Numbered from the stretch's first letter, positions 17,922-27,284 are shown. The stretch is DNA of 64,000 bases from Chryseobacterium sp. HSC-36S06 (GCF_024171485.1 NZ_JALJZX010000002.1:620001-684000); one strand, 5' to 3'. Numbers and translations are program-made. The notes: generated by a model from the letters alone, not told the origin.

Positions 17922-18296
17922 CTAAGTTAAAGATAAAGAAATACTCTGGTGCGACGCATTTTTTACTGCGTTGCCGTTTTCCAGAACAATCAGCTGCGGA
18001 CTCTGATGCTGAACACCCAACTCGTGAGCAATTTTATTCGACAGATCACGGTGTGCCAAAAGGTCAAGGAAATAAAATGAAACATCTTTGTCGGATGCTG
18101 CAACTTCTCTTTCAAAATTCTTCAACACCGTTTTGCTGATGAAACATCTTGTAGAATGCTTAAATATTGCGACCTTTTTATTATGCGACTCCTCCACTGC
18201 TTTCTCCAGATCTGCTTCGGAATTGATGTGATTCCAGAATTCCGGCGATTGCTTTTCTTCGGCAGAACCGCCAAATATTTTATTAATTATGCTCAT
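17922..18296 (-). CDS. ytxJ: Bacillithiol-system thioredoxin-like protein YtxJ
   Basis: This 124-residue thioredoxin-fold protein belongs to the YtxJ/BrxC family, which removes bacillithiol from mixed disulfides. The single active-site cysteine is in the motif HSTRCFISK (residues ~47-55). Family members usually read CPIS or CGIS, so Phe after the Cys is a small oddity. The C-terminal beta strand SPQLIVLENGNAV fits the fold, with cis-proline at SPQ. It overlaps the end of the DUF1569 gene by 4 bases and precedes the Crp-type regulator. It implies that the organism makes bacillithiol. Confidence 0.88.
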   Translation of the reverse strand: MSIINKIFGGSAEEKQSPEFWNHINSEADLEKAVEESHNKKVAIFKHSTRCFISKTVLKNFEREVAASDKDVSFYFLDLLAHRDLSNKIAHELGVQHQSPQLIVLENGNAVKNASHQSISLSLT

Positions 18297-18757
18297 ACTC
18301 CAAACTGTGTTAAGTGATGATTAAGGTGTTTATACTCCATAAATCCCCAATCCTCTTTAGTCATTTTCCCGAAAAGCGCATGCTCAGCGAGCAGATTATT
18401 TTTTGCTGACCTTTCTGTAAATTCATCAAGTGAAGCCAGTAATTCTTCGCGGGACTTTTCAAAATTACAATTTTCTTTTATATTGACTTCTTTAAAGGTG
18501 GGCATATTCGGTGGAATTCCATTATTGAAAGTCCTCATTTCAATCTTCGTAATAATACCAACTGATTTTATTATAATATTAATCTTAGGTAAAACAATTT
18601 TACCAAATCCTACCTCGAGAATCCTGTCGCAATGACGTAACATTTGCGCCGCATTCATTTTTCCCCACCTGGGTACAGACTCTTCCGAAAGACGGTGAAT
18701 ACGCGCCTTAATTTCCTGTAAATCCTTCGGATGGTTCAGCGATTTTTTCACTCCCAT
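18293..18757 (-). CDS. DUF1569 (DinB-like) domain protein
   Basis: The 154-residue protein is an all-helical DUF1569 member, related to the DinB/YfiT fold that binds a metal through three histidines. Candidate ligands are His in QMLRHCDRIL (~residue 46) and the histidines in EYKHLNHHLTQFG at the C-terminus. The DinB superfamily includes bacillithiol- and mycothiol-dependent S-transferases. The gene overlaps ytxJ by 4 bases (translational coupling), so a thiol-transfer role is plausible but inferred. I see no signal peptide or membrane segment. Confidence 0.82.
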   Translation of the reverse strand: MGVKKSLNHPKDLQEIKARIHRLSEESVPRWGKMNAAQMLRHCDRILEVGFGKIVLPKINIIIKSVGIITKIEMRTFNNGIPPNMPTFKEVNIKENCNFEKSREELLASLDEFTERSAKNNLLAEHALFGKMTKEDWGFMEYKHLNHHLTQFGV

Positions 18758-19003
18758 CCATTTCTGTTTTTTTTATTAATTAGTGGAAGCCTAAACTGAA
18801 AATCACAGTTTTTCGCCTGACTGCGTTGATGTGTAAATTTTACTGGTATTGTTTTGTCCATTGTTAATTAAAAAATTGCCGATTTGGCTGATGATTTTTT
18901 TTGGCTGAAATTTTGCGGCTTCTGTTTCGTAAATTTACAACATAAAATCAAAGTTTGATTTGCTGTATTTCACAAAATTATATTAAAAATTTAAGCTTAA
19001 GAT

Positions 19004-19609
19004 ATGAAGAAAGCCCTTATTATAGTAGATGTTCAGAACGATTTCTGTGAAGGCGGCGCATTAGCGGTTCCCGGAGCCAACGAAATAATTCCTTATATTA
19101 ACCTTTTAATGGAGGAGAACCAGTACGATCAAATAGTGCTCACCCAGGACTGGCATCCCGCAGATCACAAAAGTTTCGCTTCCACTAACGGAAAAAAAGT
19201 AGGGGAAACAATTATCCTCAACGGGATTCCTCAGTTTATGTGGCCGGATCACTGTGTTCAGGGAACTTTCGGTGCAGAATTTCATAAGGATCTGAACCGC
19301 GAAAAAGTTACACACGTCATTCAGAAAGGGAAAAATACCGAGGTCGACAGTTACAGCGGATTTCAGGATAACAATCATTTTGTGAAAACAGGTTTAGACG
19401 ATTTTCTACAATACCATGACATCAAATTAGTTGAAATTGTAGGTTTAGCTTTGGATTACTGCGTGAAATTTACCTGTCTTGATGCTGCACAACTGGGCTA
19501 CGTAACCTGTCTTCATTTCAATGGAACCCGCGCTGTAAACGTGAAACCGGAAAACGGAAGAGATGCAATTTTCGAAATGCTGCAAAATACGGTAACGGTT
19601 TTAGGATAA
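19004..19609 (+). CDS. pncA: Nicotinamidase (pyrazinamidase)
   Basis: This 201-residue cytoplasmic enzyme hydrolyses nicotinamide to nicotinate for NAD salvage. The catalytic triad is visible: Asp9 in IVDVQNDF, Lys near residue 108 in VIQKGKN, and Cys153 in LDYCVKFT. Metal ligands Asp49, His51 and His55 are in DWHPADHKSF, and the WPDHCVQGT motif is intact. The length is normal. A terminator follows. It stands alone, with a ~245-base AT-rich upstream region in which I see no clear promoter. Confidence 0.95.
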   Translation: MKKALIIVDVQNDFCEGGALAVPGANEIIPYINLLMEENQYDQIVLTQDWHPADHKSFASTNGKKVGETIILNGIPQFMWPDHCVQGTFGAEFHKDLNREKVTHVIQKGKNTEVDSYSGFQDNNHFVKTGLDDFLQYHDIKLVEIVGLALDYCVKFTCLDAAQLGYVTCLHFNGTRAVNVKPENGRDAIFEMLQNTVTVLG

Positions 19610-19633
19610 TCTGAATAATTGAACAAAAAATAT

Positions 19634-19660
19634 AAACTCTGCTTTCGGGCAGAGTTTTCT
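19634..19660 (+). terminator. Terminator after pncA
   Basis: A 9-bp stem AAACTCTGC/GCAGAGTTT with a 6-nt loop is followed by a T-rich stretch. Confidence 0.8.
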
Positions 19661-19672
19661 GTTCTTTTGAAC

Positions 19673-19703
19673 TTGACAGATTCTCAAGAAAAAGATATAT
19701 TTT
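19673..19703 (+). promoter_or_regulatory. Putative promoter for the S41 peptidase gene
   Basis: TTG at 19673-19675 and TATATTTT at 19696-19703 (one mismatch to TAnnTTTG) are separated by 20 bases, which fits the Bacteroidota -33/-7 spacing. Confidence 0.45.
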
Positions 19704-19720
19704 TATAAAAATTATTTAAT

Positions 19721-21262
19721 TTGAAAACGCAATATCTTTTCCTTCTTCTTCTAATTTTCACTTCATGTGTTTCTGTAAAAAAGCATAATGAAAAACACGA
19801 AATCACCATCGCTCCAGAAAAACTGCGGAAAGATGTAGATTTTGCTTACGAAAAACTGCAGAAACTCCATCCAAATCTCTACTGGTACATCTCTAAAGAA
19901 GAACTTGATTATAAATTCGACAGTTTAAAAACTACGCTGCATAAACCTCTAAAACCGAATGAGTTTTACAGAAAACTGGCGCCGGTTATCGCCCAGATCA
20001 AAGAAGCTCACCTGCGTCTGGTTCCGCTGGATAAACGGCTGACACGCAAAGAAATCAAAAATCTTGAAAAACAGAAAGGATTACTGAGTCGGTATAATTT
20101 TCTTCTCGATGGAGACCGGATTTTTGTAAAAGACAATGCCGACAAAATTCCAGATATGAATGTAGGCACAGAAATTCTTAAAATTAAAGATATTCCTGCT
20201 AAAGATCTTCTGAACAGATACAAGCCCTTTGTAAACAGCGACGGAGAAAACCAGACTTTCCAAAAATACATTCTTGCCAGAAGATGGCCTTCTTATTTTA
20301 CCGCGGAACACGGAATTCTAGACAGTGTAAAAATTGAAGCCCTTTACAGGAACGAAATCAAGACCTTTTATTTAAAACGAGAAAAATTCACCAAAGCAGA
20401 AAAGAAAAAGGTAGAAAATGCAAACAAAAAGATCACAAAAAGCGAGAAGGGAAAAACGAAAGACTACAATATTATTACCAAAAGTTTTAACCGGGATCTT
20501 CAGTTTCCCACGAAAGACAGTACGGTTGCCTACATGAAAATAAAAACATTTTCAGGGACTTTTTCCAAGAAATTTTACAAAGAGAGTTTTGCCGTTCTTA
20601 AAAAATCTCCCGCACAATATCTGATCCTCGATATCCGCGACAATCTCGGCGGTTCACTTTCCGAAATCAATAATCTGTATTCGTATCTGGTTCCGGAAAA
20701 ATTTCAGTTTATCAAGGATATTGAAATTACTTCTCCTTCGGCGATGTATCAGGCCAATTATTTTTCAGAATTTTCGCTGCTTACAAAGCCGGTGGCTGTC
20801 CTGGTTTACCCTTTTTATCTCGCCGGCACTGCTTTATCCATTAAAAAAAATGGTGACCAATTTTATTTAAGGAATAACGGAATCTTTGGGCTCAAAAAAC
20901 CTAAAGAGAATAATTTTAAGGGTAAAATTTATGTGCTCATCAACGGCAGCAGTTTTTCCGCTGCCTCTATTCTGCCTTCAAAACTGAAGCATGAAAAACG
21001 AGCATTTCTAGTAGGTGAAGAAACCGGTGGCGCAAACGATGGTACGGTGGCAGGGAGGTATTCGACGAAAAAACTTCCGAACTCCAAACTTTATCTGCCC
21101 ATTGGTTTAATGCTTGTTCAGCCGGATATTGATTTCACTTATACCAAAAAAGGGGTAACCCCACACAAAGAAATTTTACCGACAACACAGCAGGTTTTAG
21201 AAAAAAAAGACATCCAGCTGGAATGGATTATGGAAGATATTAAAAACTCATCTTCTCATTAA
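19721..21262 (+). CDS. S41-family peptidase lipoprotein (C-terminal-processing type)
   Basis: The 513-residue protein starts at a TTG codon. That start is chosen because it gives a complete lipoprotein signal (FLLLLIFTSC, lipobox Cys at ~16) and no upstream ATG fits. The S41 core shows the substrate groove strand YLILDIRDNLGGSLSEI (~residues 304-320), the nucleophile region NGSSFSAAS (~408-416), and the EETGG stretch that usually follows the Lys of the Ser-Lys dyad. A classical PDZ domain is not obvious. It is likely a periplasm-facing, lipid-anchored protease. It converges on the TonB-dependent receptor gene with no hairpin seen between them. Confidence 0.85.
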   Translation: MKTQYLFLLLLIFTSCVSVKKHNEKHEITIAPEKLRKDVDFAYEKLQKLHPNLYWYISKEELDYKFDSLKTTLHKPLKPNEFYRKLAPVIAQIKEAHLRLVPLDKRLTRKEIKNLEKQKGLLSRYNFLLDGDRIFVKDNADKIPDMNVGTEILKIKDIPAKDLLNRYKPFVNSDGENQTFQKYILARRWPSYFTAEHGILDSVKIEALYRNEIKTFYLKREKFTKAEKKKVENANKKITKSEKGKTKDYNIITKSFNRDLQFPTKDSTVAYMKIKTFSGTFSKKFYKESFAVLKKSPAQYLILDIRDNLGGSLSEINNLYSYLVPEKFQFIKDIEITSPSAMYQANYFSEFSLLTKPVAVLVYPFYLAGTALSIKKNGDQFYLRNNGIFGLKKPKENNFKGKIYVLINGSSFSAASILPSKLKHEKRAFLVGEETGGANDGTVAGRYSTKKLPNSKLYLPIGLMLVQPDIDFTYTKKGVTPHKEILPTTQQVLEKKDIQLEWIMEDIKNSSSH

Positions 21263-21296
21263 TTTTTCCGGCTGAATGCCTTTTAAAAAATAGTCT

Positions 21297-23684
21297 TTAA
21301 AATTCGAAAATAAATCCGAAATAAGGAAGCGGTGTAGAACGGTCTGCCACACCGGTTTCCAAAAGATAATACTGTTCGTTTTGTGGAGCTCCGGGATTGG
21401 CGATAATGCCGTTGTTCTGGGTATCACGCTGCAGATTAACCACCGGCAACCCGCTAGGGCTTTTAGATCCGTACGCATTTACAACATCGATGTATGCGGT
21501 AAACTGCCATTTTTTAAAAATCCATTTTTTCTCGGCACGAAGATCCAGCTGGTGCGAAAGATTTCCTCTTGAAGAATTGAGTAAAGTAAAGTTTTGAATC
21601 GGACCATTATTGATGTTCCAAATGTTTACCAAAGCACTTCGCTGCAGATCGTAAGGCGTTTCCGGCAAGCCAGACTGCATTCTGAATCTCGCACCAACAT
21701 TCCAGTTTCTGTTGAAATATTTTCCTGCAGTCATCGTAAGAATATGTCGGGAATCCCAACTTGAAGGTAATAATTTGCCAGCTGCATCGGAAAATTTAGA
21801 GTATCCAAAAGTGTAGGCCAAAATTCCATAAAAATTATTCACCGTACGTTTCTGTGCGAGAAATTCAATACCATAAGTTTCACCAAAACCGCGTGAATCC
21901 AGCGGTTCGCTGCCAACTACACCAAAATCTGCACCAATATTGGCAAGTGAAATTTGGTTGCGGAGCGAGAACGGATAATTGCTGTATTTTTTATAATAAC
22001 CTTCAAATGTCATTCGCAGATTATTCTTACCGTTATACTCAACTCCTCCTACTAAATGGGAATTCCTGATGTATTTTAAAGTACTTTCGTTGCTGAGATT
22101 TCCGTTTTCAACATAGCCTAAAGCAGTGTAAGCCGGCAGTTGGTAGAAAATTCCAGTATTGAAATTCACCGTAAACTGATCTGCGAGTTTGTAACTTAAA
22201 GAAAATCTCGGCGAAAACTGCTCTAAAGGATTGGTTGTATTAGACGAATAATCACTTGCATCCAAACGGAATCCCGCAGAAAGCTGAAGTCTGTTATCAA
22301 TGAATTTTTTAGCGGTTTGAAGATATAATCCGTATTGAATCAGATTAATTTCCGAGGTAAAAGCATCAAAATTAACAGCGTTCTGAGTCACATTTTTGAT
22401 GGTAGAATTATTGAAATACTTTGCAAAATTAATGTTTGCACCCGTACTGAACTGATAATCGGAAACTGTAAAATTGCGGTCAATACGCATTTTGTTTTCA
22501 ATTTCCTGAGATTTATAATCGTAAAGCAGATTTTCGGGAGTTTCGACGTTTCTGTAATATTTCAGTGCACGGTTATCCAGCATATTTCTGCTCCAGGTGA
22601 AAAGCCAGTTTCCATTTTCAGCCAAGTGTCTGTAGCCCGTACCCACCGTATAATTCCACTGCGGGGAATTCGGGAGCCGGTCAATTAAAGTTAAATTAGT
22701 AAAAGTAGGTTCGGCATCTTCGTTGAATTCAAAACTGTCTTTGGCACCCATTCCGAGGAAAAAAAGTTCATCACCACTCTGGAATTTCTTTGAAATCTTA
22801 AATGTCCCGTCGTAATAACTCGGCAGAAACGGTAAACCAATCGCTTTAAAAAGCAGCTGAAGATTTGATTTTCTTACGCTGAACAATCCGCTCCAGGTTT
22901 GGTCTTTAGAAAGTGGCCCGTCAACCATGAGCTGAAGATCATCTAACCCTACAACAGCCTTATAGCCTAACTTTTCCTTTCGCGCTTCTTTAAGATTAAA
23001 TTCAAAAAGCGACGATAAAACTCCGTTTCTTCTCGCAGGAAAAGCGCCGCTGTAAAAATCGACATCCTTAATAAAGTCTACGGTGATGATGCCTCGCGGA
23101 CCACCACTCGCACCTTGAGTTTGAAAGTGATTAATGACTGGAACCTCGATTCCGTCGATATAAAATTTATTTTCTGAAGAACTTCCGCCGCGGATGAAAA
23201 GGTCGTTTCTGAAGGTTGCCGTACTGCCAACTCCCGGAAAACTGAGAATCGCTTTGGAAACATCACGGTTTGAGCCTGCATTCTTCTGAACTTCTTCACT
23301 GGTGATATTCCTCAGTGAAAGTGGACTTTCTGCGGTAGTTTTATACTCTTTTCTGGTTATGGTAACCTCCTGGATTTCTGTTGCAGACTTTGTTAATCCA
23401 ACCGAAAAAGTAAGATTCTGGTTGGGAACTACGTTGATCTCATTCAGATAACTTGGGCTGTAACCTTCCGAAACAATTTCGAGTGTATAAGTCCCGGAAC
23501 TGATTTCAGAGATCATAATATTTCCGGTTCCGGAAAATTGCTGCTCAGTACCACCAACAATTTTCACCGTTGCAGAGACCGGTTTTTTACTAAAATCATC
23601 AAATACATTAATATTGATGCTTCCCACCTGGCTGTACAGCGATAAAGACGTAAGAAGGAATAGAATGATAAATTTAAATTTCAT
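21297..23684 (-). CDS. TonB-dependent outer-membrane receptor
   Basis: The 795-residue protein has a signal peptide (MKFKFIILFLLTSLSLYSQ) and a carboxypeptidase-regulatory-like beta-sandwich domain (~residues 20-105). A plug domain with SFPGVGSTATFRNDLFIRGG and IDGIEVPVINHFQ follows, then a ~22-strand barrel ending in aromatic FGFIFEF. It imports an unknown ligand across the outer membrane with TonB energy. It is not next to a SusD-like gene, so a glycan system is not indicated. The substrate cannot be predicted from the sequence. Confidence 0.93.
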   Translation of the reverse strand: MKFKFIILFLLTSLSLYSQVGSININVFDDFSKKPVSATVKIVGGTEQQFSGTGNIMISEISSGTYTLEIVSEGYSPSYLNEINVVPNQNLTFSVGLTKSATEIQEVTITRKEYKTTAESPLSLRNITSEEVQKNAGSNRDVSKAILSFPGVGSTATFRNDLFIRGGSSSENKFYIDGIEVPVINHFQTQGASGGPRGIITVDFIKDVDFYSGAFPARRNGVLSSLFEFNLKEARKEKLGYKAVVGLDDLQLMVDGPLSKDQTWSGLFSVRKSNLQLLFKAIGLPFLPSYYDGTFKISKKFQSGDELFFLGMGAKDSFEFNEDAEPTFTNLTLIDRLPNSPQWNYTVGTGYRHLAENGNWLFTWSRNMLDNRALKYYRNVETPENLLYDYKSQEIENKMRIDRNFTVSDYQFSTGANINFAKYFNNSTIKNVTQNAVNFDAFTSEINLIQYGLYLQTAKKFIDNRLQLSAGFRLDASDYSSNTTNPLEQFSPRFSLSYKLADQFTVNFNTGIFYQLPAYTALGYVENGNLSNESTLKYIRNSHLVGGVEYNGKNNLRMTFEGYYKKYSNYPFSLRNQISLANIGADFGVVGSEPLDSRGFGETYGIEFLAQKRTVNNFYGILAYTFGYSKFSDAAGKLLPSSWDSRHILTMTAGKYFNRNWNVGARFRMQSGLPETPYDLQRSALVNIWNINNGPIQNFTLLNSSRGNLSHQLDLRAEKKWIFKKWQFTAYIDVVNAYGSKSPSGLPVVNLQRDTQNNGIIANPGAPQNEQYYLLETGVADRSTPLPYFGFIFEF

Positions 23685-23713
23685 GGATTTTAAAATTTTC
23701 GCAAATTACAAAA

Positions 23714-23740
23714 TAAACGTCCCTTCGGAAGGGACGCTTA
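23714..23740 (-). terminator. Terminator between the fasciclin and receptor genes
   Basis: A perfect hairpin CGTCCCTTC/GAAGGGACG at 23718-23736, followed on the minus strand by TTTATTTTG, ends the fasciclin transcript before the receptor gene. Confidence 0.75.
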
Positions 23741-23768
23741 TCAAACATTAACATTTAAAACTAAACTA

Positions 23769-24719
23769 TTATGGTAAAAGGACTTTGTCGATGGCATGAA
23801 TTACACCGTTGCTGCACTGTACATCTGTAGCGATTACATTCGAAATTCTGTTATTTGCATCGGTAATTTTTACGCCGCCCGTGGTGGTAATTTTGAAAGT
23901 ACCCCCCTGGAATGTAGTGACATTCATATTATTGGTAATATCAGTTGATAATACATTTGCACCAGCAACTACGTGATATTTTAGGACATTCTCTAAAGTT
24001 GATGTAGGTACTGCACCAAGATTCGGAAGGCTTAACTCTGTTAGAAGCGAAGTAAACGCTGCATTGGTAGGAGCAAAAACGGTAAATGGTGAACCAGTAG
24101 TTCCACTCAAAATAGCTGCGAAATTAGGCATGTCGCTTCTGGTTAGTGCTGCTACAAGAGAAGAGAAATTAGGATTTGCTAAAGCATGAGTAACCACAGT
24201 TGGCAATCCAATTACTTTATCCACTTTGTGAATTACGCCGTTGCTTGCACTGATGTCTGTCTTTGTAACGGTTGATATTCCGTTAATCTTCACTCCCGAA
24301 GCAGTATTGATATACATGCTCAGATTTTTTGAAGAAGATGCACTACCTTTTGCTAGAGTAGAAACATAACCTGTAGTCACCTGCGCTGCCATCACTTTGG
24401 AAGCCAAAACGTGATTAAGGAGAATTTCCTTTAAAGCTGCTGTGGGAACATCGTTCAAACTGGCAAAACCATTATCTGCCAGAAATTGTGAAAATGCAGC
24501 ATTTGATGGTGCAAATACAGTAAAACTTCCGGAAGCGCCTAATGTGCCAGCCAATCCTGCTTTATCGATCGCGGCTTTCAGATTAGAAAGATCGGCATCA
24601 GCAGAAGCAAGTTCATAAATACTTTTTGGTGTTTCAAAATCGTCTCTGGTTTCTTCACAGGAGGTGAGCAGTAAAGCAAATAGAAATAAGAATGCTGAGA
24701 GTTTAAATAAATTTTTCAT
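23769..24719 (-). CDS. Fasciclin-domain lipoprotein with two FAS1 repeats
   Basis: The 316-residue protein has a lipoprotein signal (FALLLTSCEE, Cys ~21) and two FAS1 domains at ~residues 35-170 and ~175-316. Each has the H1 motif FTVFAPSNAAF or FTVFAPTNAAF and the H2-like NGVIHKVDKVI or NGVIHAIDKVL. FAS1 proteins mediate cell adhesion or matrix interaction. This one is probably anchored to the outer membrane. It is monocistronic, with a terminator after it and a 150-base AT-rich leader. Confidence 0.93.
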   Translation of the reverse strand: MKNLFKLSAFLFLFALLLTSCEETRDDFETPKSIYELASADADLSNLKAAIDKAGLAGTLGASGSFTVFAPSNAAFSQFLADNGFASLNDVPTAALKEILLNHVLASKVMAAQVTTGYVSTLAKGSASSSKNLSMYINTASGVKINGISTVTKTDISASNGVIHKVDKVIGLPTVVTHALANPNFSSLVAALTRSDMPNFAAILSGTTGSPFTVFAPTNAAFTSLLTELSLPNLGAVPTSTLENVLKYHVVAGANVLSTDITNNMNVTTFQGGTFKITTTGGVKITDANNRISNVIATDVQCSNGVIHAIDKVLLP

Positions 24720-24828
24720 AATAAGATATCTTTTTTGTTGATGTAAAAGTAGACAAATATCATACTAACTAATTTAAATTGGTATAGAAATATACTATTA
24801 AAGTTATTGATATTATTTTAATACACAA

Positions 24829-24856
24829 AAAAAGCACCCCGACCGGAGTGCTTTAT
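24829..24856 (-). terminator. Terminator after hutU
   Basis: On the minus strand AAAGCACTCCGG and its near-complement form a 12-bp stem with one G-T pair, followed by TTTTTTTG. Confidence 0.8.
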
Positions 24857-24872
24857 CTTTCTGAAAATGTAT

Positions 24873-26861
24873 TTATGACAGAAGATTCTCGTCTACCAGG
24901 TTAGGCAACGTTACTTTAAGATTAGGTTCTATTTCCATCGCACGTTTGATGGCGAAAACTGCACCTTCATTTCTTGCCCAGCTTCTGCGGGAAATTCCGT
25001 TGTTTACATCCCAAAAAAGCATCGATTTTAATCTTCGGTCCGCATCTGCGCTTCCATCCAGCAGCATCCCGAAGCCGCCGTTAATTACTTCGCCCCAGCC
25101 AACACCGCCGCCGTTATGTATCGAGACCCAGGTAGCTCCCCGGAAACTGTCGCCAATTACATTCTGTATCGCCATATCTGCAGTGAATTTTGATCCGTCA
25201 TAAATATTTGAGGTTTCACGGTAAGGAGAATCTGTCCCCGAAACATCATGATGGTCACGGCCCAAAACTACAGGCCCGATTTCTTCGTTTTTGATGGCTT
25301 TGTTAAAAGCTTCAGCGATTTTCATTCTTCCTTCTGCATCGGCGTATAGAATTCTGGCCTGTGAACCCACAACCAAATTGTTTTCTTGTGCACCTTTAAT
25401 CCACTGGATGTTATCTTTCATCTGTTGTTGGATTTCTTCGGGAGAATTTTTAATCATTTCCTCTAAAACCTGGCAAGCAATTTCGTCTGTTTTCTGTAAA
25501 TCTTCCGTTTTTCCGCTTGCACAAACCCAACGGAACGGGCCGAAACCGTAATCGAAACACATTGGTCCCATAATATCCTGCACGTAACTTGGGTACCGGA
25601 AATCGATTCCGTTTTCTGCCATGATATCTGCACCTGCGCGGCTCGCTTCCAGAAGAAATGCATTTCCGTAATCGAAAAAATAGGTTCCTTTTGCGGTATG
25701 TTTATTAATGGCTGAAGCATGTCTTCTTAAACTTTCCTGAACTTTTTCTTTAAACAGATCAGGATTTTCCGCCATCATTTTATTGGATTCTTCAAAGGAA
25801 ATCCCGGCCGGATAATAGCCGCCCGCCCACGGATTATGGAGAGAAGTCTGATCAGAACCAATATCAATTTTAAGATTTTCCTCATCAAATTTTTCCCACA
25901 CCTCTACAACATTTCCTAAGTACGCCAAAGAAACAGTCTCGCTGTTTTCTTTTGCGGTCTTTACTCTTTGAATAAGTTCCTCTATATTTTCGTGAACTTC
26001 ATCAATCCATTTCTGCTCATGACGGATTTTTGTGATTTTCGGGTTTACTTCCGCACAAACCGTAATACAGCCGGCGATATTTCCTGCTTTTGGCTGTGCT
26101 CCAGACATTCCTCCCAAACCTGAAGTTACAAACAGTCCGCCTTGTGTTTCTTTTTTTATTTTTCTGAAAGCATTCAAAACTGTAATGGTGGTTCCGTGCA
26201 CAATTCCCTGCGGCCCTATGTACATATAGCTTCCAGCGGTCATTTGTCCGTACTGCGAAACTCCTAATGCATTGGATTTTTCCCAGTCATCGGGTTTTGA
26301 ATAATTCGGAATCATCATTCCGTTCGTTACAACGACTCTCGGTGCTTCTTTATGCGACGGAAAAAGGCCCATCGGATGCCCGGAGTACATTGTTAAAGTC
26401 TGCTCATCGGTCATTTCCGACAGATATTTCATGGTCAGAAGACACTGCGCCCAGTTGCTGAATACGGCGCCATTTCCGCCATAGGTAATGAGTTCATGCG
26501 GATGCTGTGCGACGGCGTAATCCAGATTGTTCTGGATCATCAGCATAATGGCTTTTGCCTGCTCGGATTTTCCGGGATATTCTGAAATGGGCCTCGCCTT
26601 CATCTCGTAATCCGGACGGAAGCGGTACATGTAAATTCTTCCATATTTTTCAAGTTCATCGCGGAATTCGGGCAAAAGTTCTGCATGGAATTTCGGTTCA
26701 AAATACCTTAAGGCATTTTTCAGCGCAAGTTTTTTTTCTTCGTCGGTTAAAATTTCTTTACGCTTCGGTGCGTGATTGATTTGAGGATCGTATGGTTTTG
26801 GTTGAGGAAGTTCGGTAGGAATCCCCTGTCGTATCTGTTCCTGGAAGGTTTTAGTATCCAA
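24873..26861 (-). CDS. hutU: Urocanate hydratase (urocanase)
   Basis: This 662-residue NAD+-dependent enzyme converts urocanate to imidazolonepropionate in histidine degradation. Typical urocanase stretches are ITYGGNGAVFSNWAQ (~residue 123), GPQGIVHGTT, TSGLGGMSGAQPKAGNI and GPFRWVCASGKTEDL, where the active-site Cys region lies. At about 110 residues more than the E. coli-type enzyme, it belongs to the longer urocanase form. The start is a TTG codon at 26861, as no ATG fits and the N-terminus matches the family. hutH, hutI and hutG are not in the window. A -7 element and terminator flank it, so it is a single-gene unit. Confidence 0.93.
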   Translation of the reverse strand: MDTKTFQEQIRQGIPTELPQPKPYDPQINHAPKRKEILTDEEKKLALKNALRYFEPKFHAELLPEFRDELEKYGRIYMYRFRPDYEMKARPISEYPGKSEQAKAIMLMIQNNLDYAVAQHPHELITYGGNGAVFSNWAQCLLTMKYLSEMTDEQTLTMYSGHPMGLFPSHKEAPRVVVTNGMMIPNYSKPDDWEKSNALGVSQYGQMTAGSYMYIGPQGIVHGTTITVLNAFRKIKKETQGGLFVTSGLGGMSGAQPKAGNIAGCITVCAEVNPKITKIRHEQKWIDEVHENIEELIQRVKTAKENSETVSLAYLGNVVEVWEKFDEENLKIDIGSDQTSLHNPWAGGYYPAGISFEESNKMMAENPDLFKEKVQESLRRHASAINKHTAKGTYFFDYGNAFLLEASRAGADIMAENGIDFRYPSYVQDIMGPMCFDYGFGPFRWVCASGKTEDLQKTDEIACQVLEEMIKNSPEEIQQQMKDNIQWIKGAQENNLVVGSQARILYADAEGRMKIAEAFNKAIKNEEIGPVVLGRDHHDVSGTDSPYRETSNIYDGSKFTADMAIQNVIGDSFRGATWVSIHNGGGVGWGEVINGGFGMLLDGSADADRRLKSMLFWDVNNGISRRSWARNEGAVFAIKRAMEIEPNLKVTLPNLVDENLLS

Positions 26862-26902
26862 AATTCGAGGTTTTAAATTAAAGTTTTAAAGATATTGAAA
26901 TT

Positions 26903-26910
26903 CAAAAATA
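26903..26910 (-). promoter_or_regulatory. Putative -7 element for hutU
   Basis: TATTTTTG on the minus strand fits TAnnTTTG and lies about 41 bases upstream of the TTG start. Confidence 0.45.
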
Positions 26911-26933
26911 CAATCCTAGCTTAAGTTCATAAA

Positions 26934-26962
26934 AAAATTCCCTTTCATTGAAAGAGAATTTA
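26934..26962 (-). terminator. Terminator after the 98-residue acidic protein
   Basis: On the minus strand AAATTCTCTTTC and GAAAGGGAATTT form a 12-bp stem with one wobble, followed by TTTTATG. Confidence 0.7.
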
Positions 26963-26987
26963 GATATTAAGTTTTTTAAACCGAGGT

Positions 26988-27284
26988 CTAGGGAATCAAA
27001 TCTTCATTTGTTTCCGCGGAATCATCTTCATTATCAATTGTTGTGTGAATAACGTTGTCTTCATCCGGAATCTGGTCCGTAATCTGCTCGAAATTGTCAT
27101 CATCTTCCGAGCCGGGAATATCCAGACCGTAAGGCATGCCGTCGTTAGAATTTTCGTTAAGAATTGGATTTCCGTCTCCGTCGATAGGAACGGGTTCTTC
27201 CTTATTAAATATATCCTCCTGCGGATTATAATTCATTTCTTTAAGTTCATCGTTTTGTTCGGGGATGTTATTTTCTGGGATCAT
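26988..27284 (-). CDS. Small acidic hypothetical protein, probably disordered
   Basis: The 98-residue protein is very rich in Asp, Glu, Asn, Pro and Ile (NIPEQNDELKEMNYN, EPVPIDGDGNPI, GSEDDDNFEQ). It has no hydrophobic core or membrane segment, so it is likely disordered. I do not recognise a family. It lies ~36 bases after the stop of a second small acidic gene on the same strand, and a terminator follows it. The coding assignment rests on codon pattern, the conserved-looking reading frame and the terminator. Its function is unknown. Confidence 0.65.
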   Translation of the reverse strand: MIPENNIPEQNDELKEMNYNPQEDIFNKEEPVPIDGDGNPILNENSNDGMPYGLDIPGSEDDDNFEQITDQIPDEDNVIHTTIDNEDDSAETNEDLIP

